From positions 1 to 49,113 of the forward strand of contig LRSR01014034.1 in assembly GCA_001579985.1 (NCBI GenBank): a stretch of DNA of 49,113 nt, given 5' to 3'. The notes beneath the pieces were generated by a model. It had not been told where the DNA came from, did no database searches, and saw nothing but the letters and a program-made list of their open reading frames with translations. Below are positions 21,676 to 31,884 of the stretch, one piece after another (the first letter of the stretch is position 1; the number at the start of each line of letters is the position of its first letter). This DNA is from Hypsibius dujardini. Its lineage: Eukaryota > Tardigrada > Eutardigrada > Parachela > Hypsibiidae. The position numbers were made by a program, and so were the translations under genes.

Positions 21676-22011
21676 ACAACTTTTACTAAATCAAGCCAAT
21701 CAATTCCAACGGCAGAAAAAAGCACAGTCATGAAAAGCTGCAAAAACAGCTGATAAGATTTCGAACTCGGCTACTTTGCGCAGTTTCCCTGCGGTTAAGT
21801 CATCAGTTGTTGCAGTCCTATACACAAATAAATTGCTATTTGTTTTTCGAGATCGCGAGATAAGCCAATTTTTAGTGGGCCACTTGGTTCAATTACTTGC
21901 ATCTCTTGATATCGAAGATATTTTATTACTACACCTGTCGCACCTCATCTCTCTCTATGCGCAAACAGCCTGTGTTGTGCAGGCAGAGTTCTTCTTGGGG
22001 CTGACTGTACT
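21676..22011 (+). repeat. 336-bp dispersed repeat, copy 2, downstream of cullin
   Basis: Direct-orientation partner of 16456-16787, starting 310 bp after the cullin stop. The two copies differ by scattered substitutions and small indels. Confidence 0.88.
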
Positions 22012-22369
22012 ATATAATTCTGTGTTTATTAGTTCTAGAGTCAGTTATACTTCCTCTTTCCTTTCTTCCAGTGTTCTTCTCTACCTATCTCTCCTTTCAG
22101 TCTAATAAACTGGTCAACTATCCAACTTCCGGTTGGTAGACCTAACAGGAGAGAAGTGAAAAATGACAAACACACACACACTCACACTGACTGATGATAC
22201 TTTTCACATCTGCTCGTCGGAGACGAGGCGTTGTGAAAAGTCAAAGCCATAAAAAAGGCCATGAAAATGCTAGTTGACCGCCGTCCAGCATTGGTCAGGC
22301 GGTCGTAAAAAGGAATCGGGGCCGGGCACTGGTCATCCAGCCCGGCACTGAACAGACAGACACATCTAT
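22012..22369. other. Non-coding stretch between repeats
   Basis: It contains a short CACACA run (about 22172-22187) and GC-rich words around GGCCGGGCACTGGTCATCC. No gene was recognised. The content may be part of a larger decayed transposable element. Confidence 0.35.
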
Positions 22370-23115
22370 AGGGTCCACCACGAACATTTGCTCAACTTTG
22401 AATGGGTCTCTAAATTTTACCGTTGCTCAAAACCCTTAAATTCTTTCAATAGTAGATGTCTAGGTGAGCTGACTTTCGTACAAATTTAAGTTTAAAAAGT
22501 TCAATGACAATTGTTAGGCGCAGCGCTTTTTTTGTCAAGTTGGCACTTTTCAGCCCGCCAAGTTCGGCCACAATCTGGCCGTTCTCTTCAAGGTTATACA
22601 TTTCTCTGTCACATTTCACAGAAAGTTGCTTAGTACATCTTGTTAACATATTAAAGGACTCCACTAAACTATGTGTCCTCACTTCTTCACGGAATCGTCA
22701 GTTTTTAAAAAAATATTTGCCGCCCAACCAGTGAGTTGTCCGATATAAATTTTGGAATCACTTGATGCGACGGCTCTCCTGTTCACTTCCGGCTCTGACC
22801 AAAAGAAGCAAGCTTTTATTTCTACTTATTCACTACTTTTGCTTGCTGGGTGGGTTGGCTTTACGTGCTCAGCTGGTGAGATGTCAAAACATCATGGCAA
22901 TTCAATCAACAATCAATCAATACAATAGTAAAAAAATGACGTTTTTCCTATGGCGAATCGTAGAAGCTCCCCATCAAAAGTTTTCATGATCTGTTGATTT
23001 GCAACATGATCTAAACTCTATCCTGCACATTTTTGTTAATTATGAACATTGAAACCAGTACACGCGGTGTCTACTCTAACCCCTCAAAGTTGAGCAAATG
23101 TTCGTGGTGGACCCT
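22370..23115. mobile_element. Non-autonomous DNA transposon with 32-bp terminal inverted repeats
   Basis: The left end (AGGGTCCACCACGAACATTT, 22370 onward to about 22401) and the right end (about 23084-23115) are perfect inverted repeats over 32 bp. The 746-bp body has no intact transposase. An open frame on the minus strand (22446-22682) is unidentified. Flanks are TAT-like on both sides, but no exact target-site duplication was settled. Confidence 0.82.
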
Positions 23116-23437
23116 GTATTTACCGCGACACTTAAGTGCAACGGAACAGGACCAACTTTTATGGAGCTGCATATTCAGTGCTTTCGTTCGTTCCTGGTTT
23201 GGGCGCAGCCGATCCAAGCCCCGTTCTTTCCATTATAATTTTTTTAATGCGATTTTTCTGTTATTCAGATCGGTTCATTTTATCTTCGCTGTCTATAATG
23301 ACCAAGTGGATTGGAAAATCAAGAAGAGAAATAATGCCACAGTAGGCATTGCATACGTGTATTGGAACGACAACTATAAATCCGTTCATAAAATGGTGTC
23401 AGCCAGAGGAAAAATCGGCATAGGAGGAACAGTAGCT

Positions 23438-23617
23438 TTAGCTTGACATTTGTAAATGCTGCATCACTTTTTGGAGCGACTTCTGAATGTCCGAGAGTTG
23501 GTCGTTAGCCTTGTCACGCTCAATTTTACTGAAAACCGTCTGGATGAGTCTGCCCTGTAGTTCTGAATAGCGAAGTGCCAGCTGCCGTTGAATCAGCACC
23601 TTTTTCGTGTTTACCAT
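23438..23617 (-). CDS. Possible 59-residue coiled-coil protein
   Basis: The open frame starts at ATG 23617 in a good context (GACATGG) and ends at a stop at 23438-23440. The sequence is basic and helical (VLIQRQLALRYSEL, then QLSDIQKSLQKVMQHLQ) with heptad-like hydrophobics, as in small coiled-coil subunits. I do not recognise the family. The start codon overlaps the ATG of an opposite-strand open frame (ATG 23616, MSFFQDLIHYARNRL...) that could be a first exon reading the other way. Either may be a terminal or isolated exon rather than a whole gene. Confidence 0.35.
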   Translation of the reverse strand: MVNTKKVLIQRQLALRYSELQGRLIQTVFSKIERDKANDQLSDIQKSLQKVMQHLQMSS

Positions 23618-23828
23618 GTCTTTTTTTCAAGATTTGATTCACTACGCCAGAAACCGTTTGAACCGTCGGTACGATGTTAAATGGGCAAAGAAGAAATCGA
23701 CCCGCGTTGATAAAATCTATCCAGATCTAAGTCCGAGCAAATTTCCACTCCAGGTCACTGTTGTCTTCCACTTTTTGATAAATATTTGACTGAAAATATA
23801 CCGCTCAATACAGATGTGACATGTACCA

Positions 23829-23829
<1 letters not shown>

Positions 23830-23865
<36 letters not shown>

Positions 23866-23892
23866 GCCTGTCTGTATGCCTGCCTGCCTGCG
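23830..23892 (+). repeat. TCTG/CCTG tetranucleotide array
   Basis: About fifteen TCTG-type units with a few CCTG and TATG variants. Confidence 0.95.
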
Positions 23893-24219
23893 TTTTTCTT
23901 ACAATGACTGCGATGAGCCTGTTGAGAATGACTTGGTACATCCCAAACATTACGTATCCAGATTCCTGTGTGAATTTATGTTCTCGAAATTCGTAATCAT
24001 GCCAAGGAGGCTGCAACATTAATAACCAAGTGGAAAATGCCCCCGAAAGAAATTCAAGCCCGCACAGCCGAAGAAAGTGTTCCCACAGACCGTACCGCAC
24101 TGGACTCTACTAAATGAAGTCGAAGAATGACTTCAAACCAGACTGGACGCGCCCTATATTGCGAGGATGAATGCGGAGAAATCGGGATTTGGTCATTTGC
24201 ATCCGGGCTCGATACTACC

Positions 24220-24603
24220 GTCCGTGTTTCGTCGGCTGCGAGCCTTATACTTTCAGTCTTTGGATATAAATTTGCTTCGATGTATTTACTGTATTTACTG
24301 TATTTAGTTTATTTACCGTACTGTACACTGCATGATCTGAGTGAATTAATTTCAATTCCGTGTGCTGGTTTGCGGTGTGCCTTTAAGATCTATTTATTTA
24401 TTCGCAGATCGTTTGCCCATATCGCTTTTCCCAAAATCCGACGGTCTATAAGGGCGGCAAGATGCCAGCGGCAATTGAAAATCGAGTGCCGACATACATG
24501 GTCAATTTCACAGGATTACCGGCTAAGTATAGCCACTCACTACTCGTTATATAGCATTTGGCCCTGCTGCAGCATTTTGCTAATTAACAATCAACGTTTT
24601 ACT
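24220..24603 (+). repeat. Dispersed repeat with exon-like segment, copy B
   Basis: Inverted partner of 14293-14671. After the TTATTCGCAG acceptor-like site it reads VCPYRFSQNPTVYK and ENRVPTYMVNFTGLPAKY, but stops soon after SLLVI. A short TATTTACTG repeat is expanded relative to copy A. Confidence 0.85.
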
Positions 24604-24783
24604 ATTACTCATAAATACGACGGGCAGCAAAATGAGAACGAAATATTTTCGCGGAGGAAAGATGATCCGGAAGCCGTGCTGGGGATGCTTTATGTTCACG
24701 AATAGAATGAATACCGTCGGTACGATTGCGATCTGTGAATGTTACTGTAGGCATGCATAAGAGGAGATCTAGAGATAGAACTG

Positions 24784-24858
24784 ACACACAGACAGACAGA
24801 CACACAGACAGACAGACAGACAGACACACAGACACACAGACAGACAGACATACAGATA
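24784..24858 (+). repeat. CAGA tetranucleotide array
   Basis: CAGACAGA/CACA units over about 75 bp, the reverse complement of the TCTG arrays found elsewhere in the window. Confidence 0.93.
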
Positions 24859-25213
24859 GACCGATAGACAAACAAGCAAACACAGAATCGGGACAAATGG
24901 ACAGACACATTCCACTCAATAAAATAATTATCGCAAGTGATTTTATCTGCTGCACGCAAAAGAGGCATCACGGTTTGAGTACATGTATCGTACTCCCATG
25001 ATAGGTATGCACATTAGCACATGTATATATTGTACGATGCCGGTATTTGTAAACTTTTGTGCCGTGGAGTGGAGGCATCGTGGTATTATTTTACTGTCAG
25101 TTTAATGCTAGTTTTGCGTGTGTCTTGTTAGGATCAATATGCATGAACCTCCTCCTCAATAAAAAATCTGGTTTCTAAATGACCAATACGCTCCGTTGGG
25201 AGCTCTGTGGCAG

Positions 25214-25612
25214 CAACACTCTGGCGAAACCAAATCATTTGCGGAATTCTGCGGACGCACCGTTGTTGGGGCTTCCGATAGCAAGTCGACCGGGAAAGCC
25301 TACCGGAAGAGAGCCCACCTCGCGACTAATCTAAAAAAAGACCCCAAACCAGAAGTGTCCGCTGCGGATGCTTCAAGTACTGAGGAGGATGTGACAGACA
25401 CAACTATTCCAACTGAAGCTGCGTCGGAGATGGAATCTGCTTGTACCGTGACGATGTTGGATGCCGAGACGGACGAGGACAGTACAGGCGATGATGGTTC
25501 CCTGGAATCACCCTTCAAGAAGTGGGATGCTGACGACTGCAATGGACGAAAACATTCTCAGTTTCCGCCCAAAAAGCTTGCCCGAAACGAGCGACTGGAC
25601 ACTTTGGAGTAG
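25214..25612 (+). CDS. Possible terminal exon, acidic protein of unknown function
   Basis: A frame open from 25163 to the stop at 25610-25612 has no ATG in its first half, so it would be a terminal exon. A plausible acceptor is the CAG at 25211-25213. The product is hydrophilic: HSGETKSFAEFCGRTVV, then a Lys-rich patch, then a long acidic Ser/Thr/Glu/Asp stretch (DAETDEDSTGDDG) and a KKLARNER tail. It is convergent with the NOC4 gene, whose stop is 335 bp away. No upstream exons were confirmed and no family was recognised. Confidence 0.35.
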   Translation, partial: QHSGETKSFAEFCGRTVVGASDSKSTGKAYRKRAHLATNLKKDPKPEVSAADASSTEEDVTDTTIPTEAASEMESACTVTMLDAETDEDSTGDDGSLESPFKKWDADDCNGRKHSQFPPKKLARNERLDTLE

Positions 25613-25946
25613 GAGTGCATGGTCCCTCTGTATTCCGGAACGTTCCTTTTTTTCAGTTAGCGTCAGTTGCCTGGGCTTGCAACATATTCTTGCCTAATAT
25701 CTTTCACTAATCTGGATCTAGAAGTGGTCTTCCAGATCGACTGTTGCGCTTCTCGTTGCTGCAAAGGATTTGGTTTTTCTTTGTTTGGAAATGCAGTTCT
25801 CGTTCCACTCCAAATCTCTCTAAGCAGCGCTCGCAACTAACGTAGTGCTTAATGCAGTAGCCATTCTCCTTTTCTGTTTCATCCGCTTGTAATGAAGCTT
25901 CAAAATATACTATACTAGTAATATTACTGGAACATTTTACGCGTTG

Positions 25947-28013
25947 CTATGAGAGCTCCCAAAAAGCCCCAAAACAGGAAGATTTAACGTCGAACAAGGC
26001 AGTGTTGGTGTTTCCCTTTACTGGCTGATTCTCCGGCAACTCCTTCCCCAGAACTGCATCGATCATCTATGAAGAAAGGAACAAGCCTTGAGTGCAACGT
26101 GTGAACGGAATCTACATTTTATGCGAATACCTCTTGGGTATCGGTTTCGAGATGTTCTGTGATGTCGAACTCCGTCGTCGGCAGCTTGTCTTCAAGCGTC
26201 AGCGCGTACTTGACAACCTCCTCGTTATAATGACTTTTCAGAGACTACAAATGGGGTGATTTAATGGACGAACCTCCAGCATATGTATTTTATACAAGTA
26301 AGTTAAGAAGGACGAAGCAGACAAGAGCCTAAATTCACCTTCAATTCCCATAGGCTGCTATCAAGAGCGCGGCAGGTTTGCATGTCTGGATCCGACAGAA
26401 CATACGGATCCACCAAAATATCTACGAGCAATGCAAATACCAAATCAACCTTACATTCGCTGTCTCATATATGGCTGTCGATCCGCTCCAGGCTCTGGCT
26501 GTTCATTATCACAACCAAATACACGTACCTTCGCTATCCGTTCTATGGATCAGTGCCAGAAGACTCGGGTGCCTGATGATCAAATTGAAGATGAACGTCA
26601 GCAGCAGCGGAAGGGAATCCGCAGGCGCTGTCAGGCTCAACCTCGAAAGTCGTTTCGCCACTGCTGCCACAGTGTATTGCGGTATGTGACTACAACGCAA
26701 AACGGCAATACATGCAAGGGTTTATGTTGGCAGTACGAACGTGCAACGGTGTATCCTTACGATGAACTCATGAAGAGATCGGCCAAATAGAAGAATCGGG
26801 CGCGATACTTGGCGGTCAGAACTTCCGGAGTTAGTAAGGCATAGAACTTCTCGTAGAACTGAGGAAAGTCGAGGTGGTGCTCCTGAATTAGACTGAATAG
26901 GCCGTTCAGCGCTAACACACTTAGTAAGCCACCTGAAAAGCAACGATGTCTCAATGATCAGTATGATCCACTGGGTCACTGCAACTCCATTGATACAAAA
27001 TCCATCAATCAACACTCCACTCGCACTTTTACGGTACAATGTGTATACTAACCTCTACGAAAGGACGATATTAGAAAATCCGCCAACAGCAGAGGTTTAC
27101 TCATGTTCGGTATTATCCGGTCATGAACGTGAAGAAGAAATTTGATGTACGTCTTGCGGGTGAGCTGTGAGGAAAATTGGAAACCGTCATTGAAAACTGA
27201 CATCTGGAGACCGGCAAGCGAACGCAAAAAACATCATGGCACAATAAGGTGTATGAGCAATCAATCAAGAATCAACGTGAAGCTTTACACGCCATTGACA
27301 TGCTATGCATTGATCAATTGGGCAAATGAAAAATAACTTGTTAGTACACTTAAACTTTATGAAATAGCCCTTAAATTTCACTACGCAAATTACGGAGCAA
27401 CTGCGATCGTCCGCACCACGTTTCATTTGAAGACACATTAATGATCAATCCATCAATCAACCTATTATTCTGAACTCTGAGTTGGCAAGAATCCCAACTT
27501 TGACAGTTCAATCAACCGATCAATCAACCGATCATTCGACCAATCAATGAACCAATCAATGAACCAATCAATTAATCAATCATTCAACTCATGCCATACC
27601 TCACACTTCAAGACTTCCAACACCACTTGCGCATACTGTCCCCGAAGTTCCAGCTCGTTGTTATCAGTCAATTCCTGGGCGGTTTTTTCCTTCGGGACAT
27701 CCGAGTGAAGGGCACGTTTAGCGCCACGTTTCGCCCCCTTCTGGCGTGGACCCAGCTTCACAGCGTGCAAGAATTCTAACAGCCGCAACTGGTACTCCTC
27801 ATTCTGTGTCCACACACAAGTACAACGATAAATATTCTGTTGCAGCCGTAACGAATGGCAATCAATACGCACCTCTTCTACAAACTTATGCTGTTGGGGA
27901 AGGAATTGTTTGAGGGAGCGGAAAAAAGATACTAGAGACCCGTCATAAGGAATCGGGAGCGATTTCAACAGTTCCTCTGGAATTTCTTCCGCGACTTGGT
28001 TTGCTGCATCCAT
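25947..28013 (-). CDS. NOC4L: NOC4-like nucleolar complex protein (CBF/Mak21 family)
   Basis: NOC4 works with NOP14 in 40S ribosomal subunit assembly and export from the nucleolus. Exons 28013-27873, 27803-27600, 27164-27053, 26932-26761, 26689-26529, 26421-26339, 26244-26131 and 26066-25947 give 368 residues in frame. Family blocks are clear: FLLHVHDRIIPNMSKPLLL, VLALNGLFSLIQEHHLDFP, KYRARFFYLADLFMSSS, VAAVAKRLSRLSLTAP, FNLIIRHPSLL, RALDSSLWELKSLKSHY. The carboxy-terminal CBF/Mak21 region is complete. Human NOC4L is 516 residues, and the first 130-150 are not found here. The ATG at 28013 may not be the true start, because a good acceptor (TTAATGGATGCAG) ends at about 28004. Missing 5' exons may be too diverged to see. 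It is divergent from HIP1. Confidence 0.88.
27480..27592. repeat. AATC/AACC simple-sequence stretch in a NOC4 intron
   Basis: Imperfect CAATCAAC, CAATGAAC and CAATCATT words fill the acceptor-distal part of the 435-bp intron 27165-27599. Confidence 0.8.
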
Positions 28014-29675
28014 TAAAAAAACATGTACTTCCGATAATGAGAAAAACAAAAGAGTGACGGAAGAAGAATGAAATGCCTGTGAAGCACAGTTTTTTTTATG
28101 GATATCAATTACGAAAAAAAGAACTAATTGAAATTAGTAGTTGCCGCATCGTGAAAGGCAGCCCAACGAGCCAATTGAATCAAGCAAGGCATTGATCAAA
28201 GCCTGAAGCTCAATGAGCAATGCGTTGAATCAAGCAAGGCATTGATCAAAGCCTGAAGCTCAATGAGCAATGCGTTGAATCAAGTAATCAATCGACCGTT
28301 AAAACCTCAACGCGAGCTTTGAGTAAAGTAAATCAAGCCAGGGAACCGTGACAGCGAATCAAACAATCGATCTATCACTCAAAGTGATAAACAGCACAAG
28401 TGATCACTCGACTTAACCACTGATTTTCAGGTTTCCGTTTGCGTCTATACCGACCGGTCCTTACATGCCGTAATGATCTACATTTATTGTTTCGAACACA
28501 TCAAACCGACATTACTCAACGGCGAAGCGGTATTTAAAAAACTCGAAATTTCGAAAACCGGCACTTCCGGTTCAGATGTCACGTGACCGTAATTCGTCAC
28601 GAGCAGGCGTGGCCTATTAGGACCGTCAAGCTGAGGTGGATCCAATAAAAAAATTCTGCTTCCTATCTACGTCCTGGATTGGTTAAAATAGACTGACACA
28701 CCCCCTGATGCGTCAGTGTTTGTTTGATCTTTCCGTCTCATTTGAGGATAAAGCCCCCGTCTTTGCGCACCTTGCAGTGTTGTGTGTATGCCAGAGTATG
28801 TGTGTGTGTGTGTGTGTTTAACGGCAAACTATCCGTCGGAAATTCCAAAAGTCCAACTGTTCCGTTCTCTTTCTGCCCGTGTTTTATCTTTTCCCTTTTA
28901 ACTCGAAACAAACATCGGTGATAGCCGTCAAACAAAGTGACTTTTGTTCGAATTGTTTAGGCGCTTGGTTTATTGCTTTCCGCTATTCATGAAAGCTCAA
29001 CTCCCTCGATAACTTTGGTTTTCTATGCTTTGACAAAAAACTGCCATCTTTTTTATCAATCAGCCCCTGTTGGATTATTCCTGCGTGGAATTATAGCCGT
29101 TTTCACTCCGGGCGTGGATCTTTTGCTGTATAAGTTTCAACATGGTTTCATCTGATTGATTACTTGATTGCGGATTTATTACGCCTGAACATTGCTCTAT
29201 TTTTTATCTTTATCTTATGAGGGTTTTATTTCATTTCTGAATTATCCTTTTTGGAAATTGCCCCATGGCTACCTTTTAATGTGCTATACTTTTGATGAAG
29301 GGTTGGTTTTTCCAATCACCCGGATAACGACTCAACGGATTTGGGAAATCTTTCAATTGCCTGCAGTTTACCCACAGGGTCTTTGCTTGCTTGATTGATT
29401 GGCTTGGCTAGGCCGTTTTATTTTTTAACTCGCCTCGCACAGGAGTGGCGGTCGATATTTTGACGTGAAGGTGCTGCGCATTACCCTCATTCATTCATCC
29501 CCATTTGGAGGTTTGAGCCGCAAGACTCGACCGGAATAATCCGTTCATTCATCGGCAGCAACTTGTTGTTCATCACAGGCACATCGATCATACGCCGACT
29601 ACTACGAGTACTGTTATTATTAACCTTTGATTGAGTCATCCGTTTGCAAGGCGCGCCTTCGGGTTGTTGACAAAT
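28014..29675. promoter_or_regulatory. Divergent region between NOC4 and HIP1
   Basis: This 1.66 kb separates the two divergent start codons. It contains a 50-bp tandem duplication (28175-28284), an E-box TCACGTGAC near 28579, a short TG run at about 28797-28818, and otherwise AT-rich sequence. No NOC4 5' exons were recognised. Promoter assignment is by position. Confidence 0.45.
28175..28284. repeat. 50-bp tandem duplication
   Basis: Two identical 50-bp units start at 28175 and 28225; a third copy begins at 28275 and breaks after ten bases. Confidence 0.95.
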
Positions 29676-29978
29676 ATGTCGTCGCTGAGCAATCTACCGC
29701 GCGCCATCACTCAAAAGATCATCCGTCCCAATCCCATCCAGGCTGAACGGGAGGAGTACGAGCGTATACAGGTGAATTAACAACATTAAGTGGACGTGGG
29801 TCAGCAATTAAAGGCCCAATGATACATGTATACGGTTGTTGCCTCAAGTAATCGAAAATTAAATTAGAACCCTAAAACACAGTCTGAGTGCTGAAGTAAA
29901 AAGGATGGTTCAAAAAGAAAAAAATCTCTAGTTTGTGTGTGTGTGTCTGTGTGTGTGTGTGTCTGTGTGTGTGTGTGT

Positions 29979-30033
<55 letters not shown>

Positions 30034-30979
30034 TGTGTCTGTGTGTGTGTCTGTGTGTGTGTCTGTGTGTCTGTGTGTGTGTCTGTGTGTGTGTCTGTGT
30101 GTCTGTGTCTGTCTGTCTGTGTTTATGGCAAGTCTCTGACGGCGTTGGGCGAGCTTCCGTTTTGGAAATGAAGCGCCGGATAATTTATGTGCAGCTGAGA
30201 AATTTATGCGGGCTGGTTCTCGCCGTGTTTTATTGGGAGTGTAAAATTAACCTGTCGTATCCTCTCGTCGCAAGGCAGATCATCAGTACGAGTGTGACTG
30301 TGTGATGACATTTTCAGCGTGGTGAGCGCCCATGTGAATCATTCATTTTTTTGCCTAGCGCGTAGATTTTAATTTGAAAACCAGTCGTCTGGGTCACACT
30401 GCGCGTCACACGGCAGTTTCGTGAGATCCGTTCAGATTTTGTATACAGGACAAGAGTACGAGGTGCAATACTGCAAGCATCAGAATTTGAATATCCGGTC
30501 ATTTTCATAACGATGGCTGGGTTTGTTGATTAGTGTGTATGTTGCGTTTACGGTTCAGATATCGACACTTTTTTCGGATTTTGGATCGTGTTGCTTACAC
30601 TGTAACAGCTGTGCAGCTGATGTTTGATTACTAGTATTCGAAACCCGGTTGACTCGCTCGCTCGTAGAGAGCTGTCTCGTCTAGCAAGTAATGTGAGGCA
30701 GGATCAGACGTTTTAGACGTAGGTTTGGTCGAGGACAGTGTAGAGTGGGATTACTTGCAGCTACGTAATCGCTGGAGGATCTCAAGTTGCTCTTGTTACC
30801 GCGCGTGCCTGTTGCTGTCGGGCAGTAGTCTCCTGACCGCCGCCACCGGCTGACGGACAATTGAGCTAATCCGGACCGGATTACACGGAAGTCACGAAAT
30901 TCAGATTTGCAAGCCATTTGATTGGGCATAGAAATTGCCTCTGAGCCGTGGCATTTTCAATTTCTATTTGTCCATCTTT

Positions 30980-31024
<45 letters not shown>

Positions 31025-31839
31025 TTGTCTGTTTATCTATCTGTCTGTCTGTTTATCTGTGTCTGTCTATCTGTTTGGCCTATCTAGGCCTGCCTGCCTT
31101 ACCATAGTTTGTATGACTGCCTCCATGCGTGTTAACAGGAACAAAAAGTGTTCTCGTTGATTTTCTTACCGGTCAGTTTGCCGCTCATGTCTTCGCTAGA
31201 TTTTCGTAACTTCTGTTCTTAAATCTCACGTAGGCGCTTTGAGATTTCTACTTTTCATACATGGAGCTAGCGAGACCATGGATGCGTTTGCAGCAAGCCC
31301 AACCTTATACCTGTATGTGTTCACCGCAGAAATGGAGTTGTAAAATTGTGATAAGATTACTCGACATTGTTAGCATTGAAAAAGTCGATTAGCCGATACG
31401 GCGACAAGCATTCTTGGCAACATTCGGCGTTCGCCTCCATGCACGGCAGGAAGTTCTTGTTGTCTTTCCCGTTTTCGTCACTATCCGGTGTGTGTGTGTG
31501 TCAGTGGGCAGATCGATCTCTTAATTCATTAGCACTCCCACCGGAAGCTGGAAGGGCCCGCTTTGACTGTGTACTCAATCTCCTGTGAGGCCCTGTGAGT
31601 CCGAGAGGAGTTGAAAGCGGTTTGTAGAAGCATTGAAGTAGCCCGGTTTAGGCTGTTTGAACTGTATACGATTGTGCTGCCTCAGCGGGAATATCTTCAT
31701 GGCTTCCATTGAAAAACTGAAGCGTGCAGAGGTATTTATTTGATTGATTAACTGCTGGATCAGCGAAGCTGGTTTTGTTTTACATATTATCTTGTATTTG
31801 CCCGTCTGTTGTTTGTATGTCTCTGTCTGTCTGTCTACC

Positions 31840-31884
<45 letters not shown>

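Noticed and set aside
21676-22385. Possible LTR of a retrotransposon with cullin as internal region
   Set aside because: The paired direct repeats lack the TG...CA ends, primer-binding site and polypurine tract expected of LTRs, and the interior is an ordinary intron-containing cellular gene.
29933-30305. Long open frames of the VCVCVC and VCLSVCLS type, also at 23786, 24605, 30922, 31744, 34000, 35971 and 43153
   Set aside because: They arise because TG and TCTG/CAGA arrays lack stop codons in several frames. They lie in introns or between genes and have no protein-like composition.
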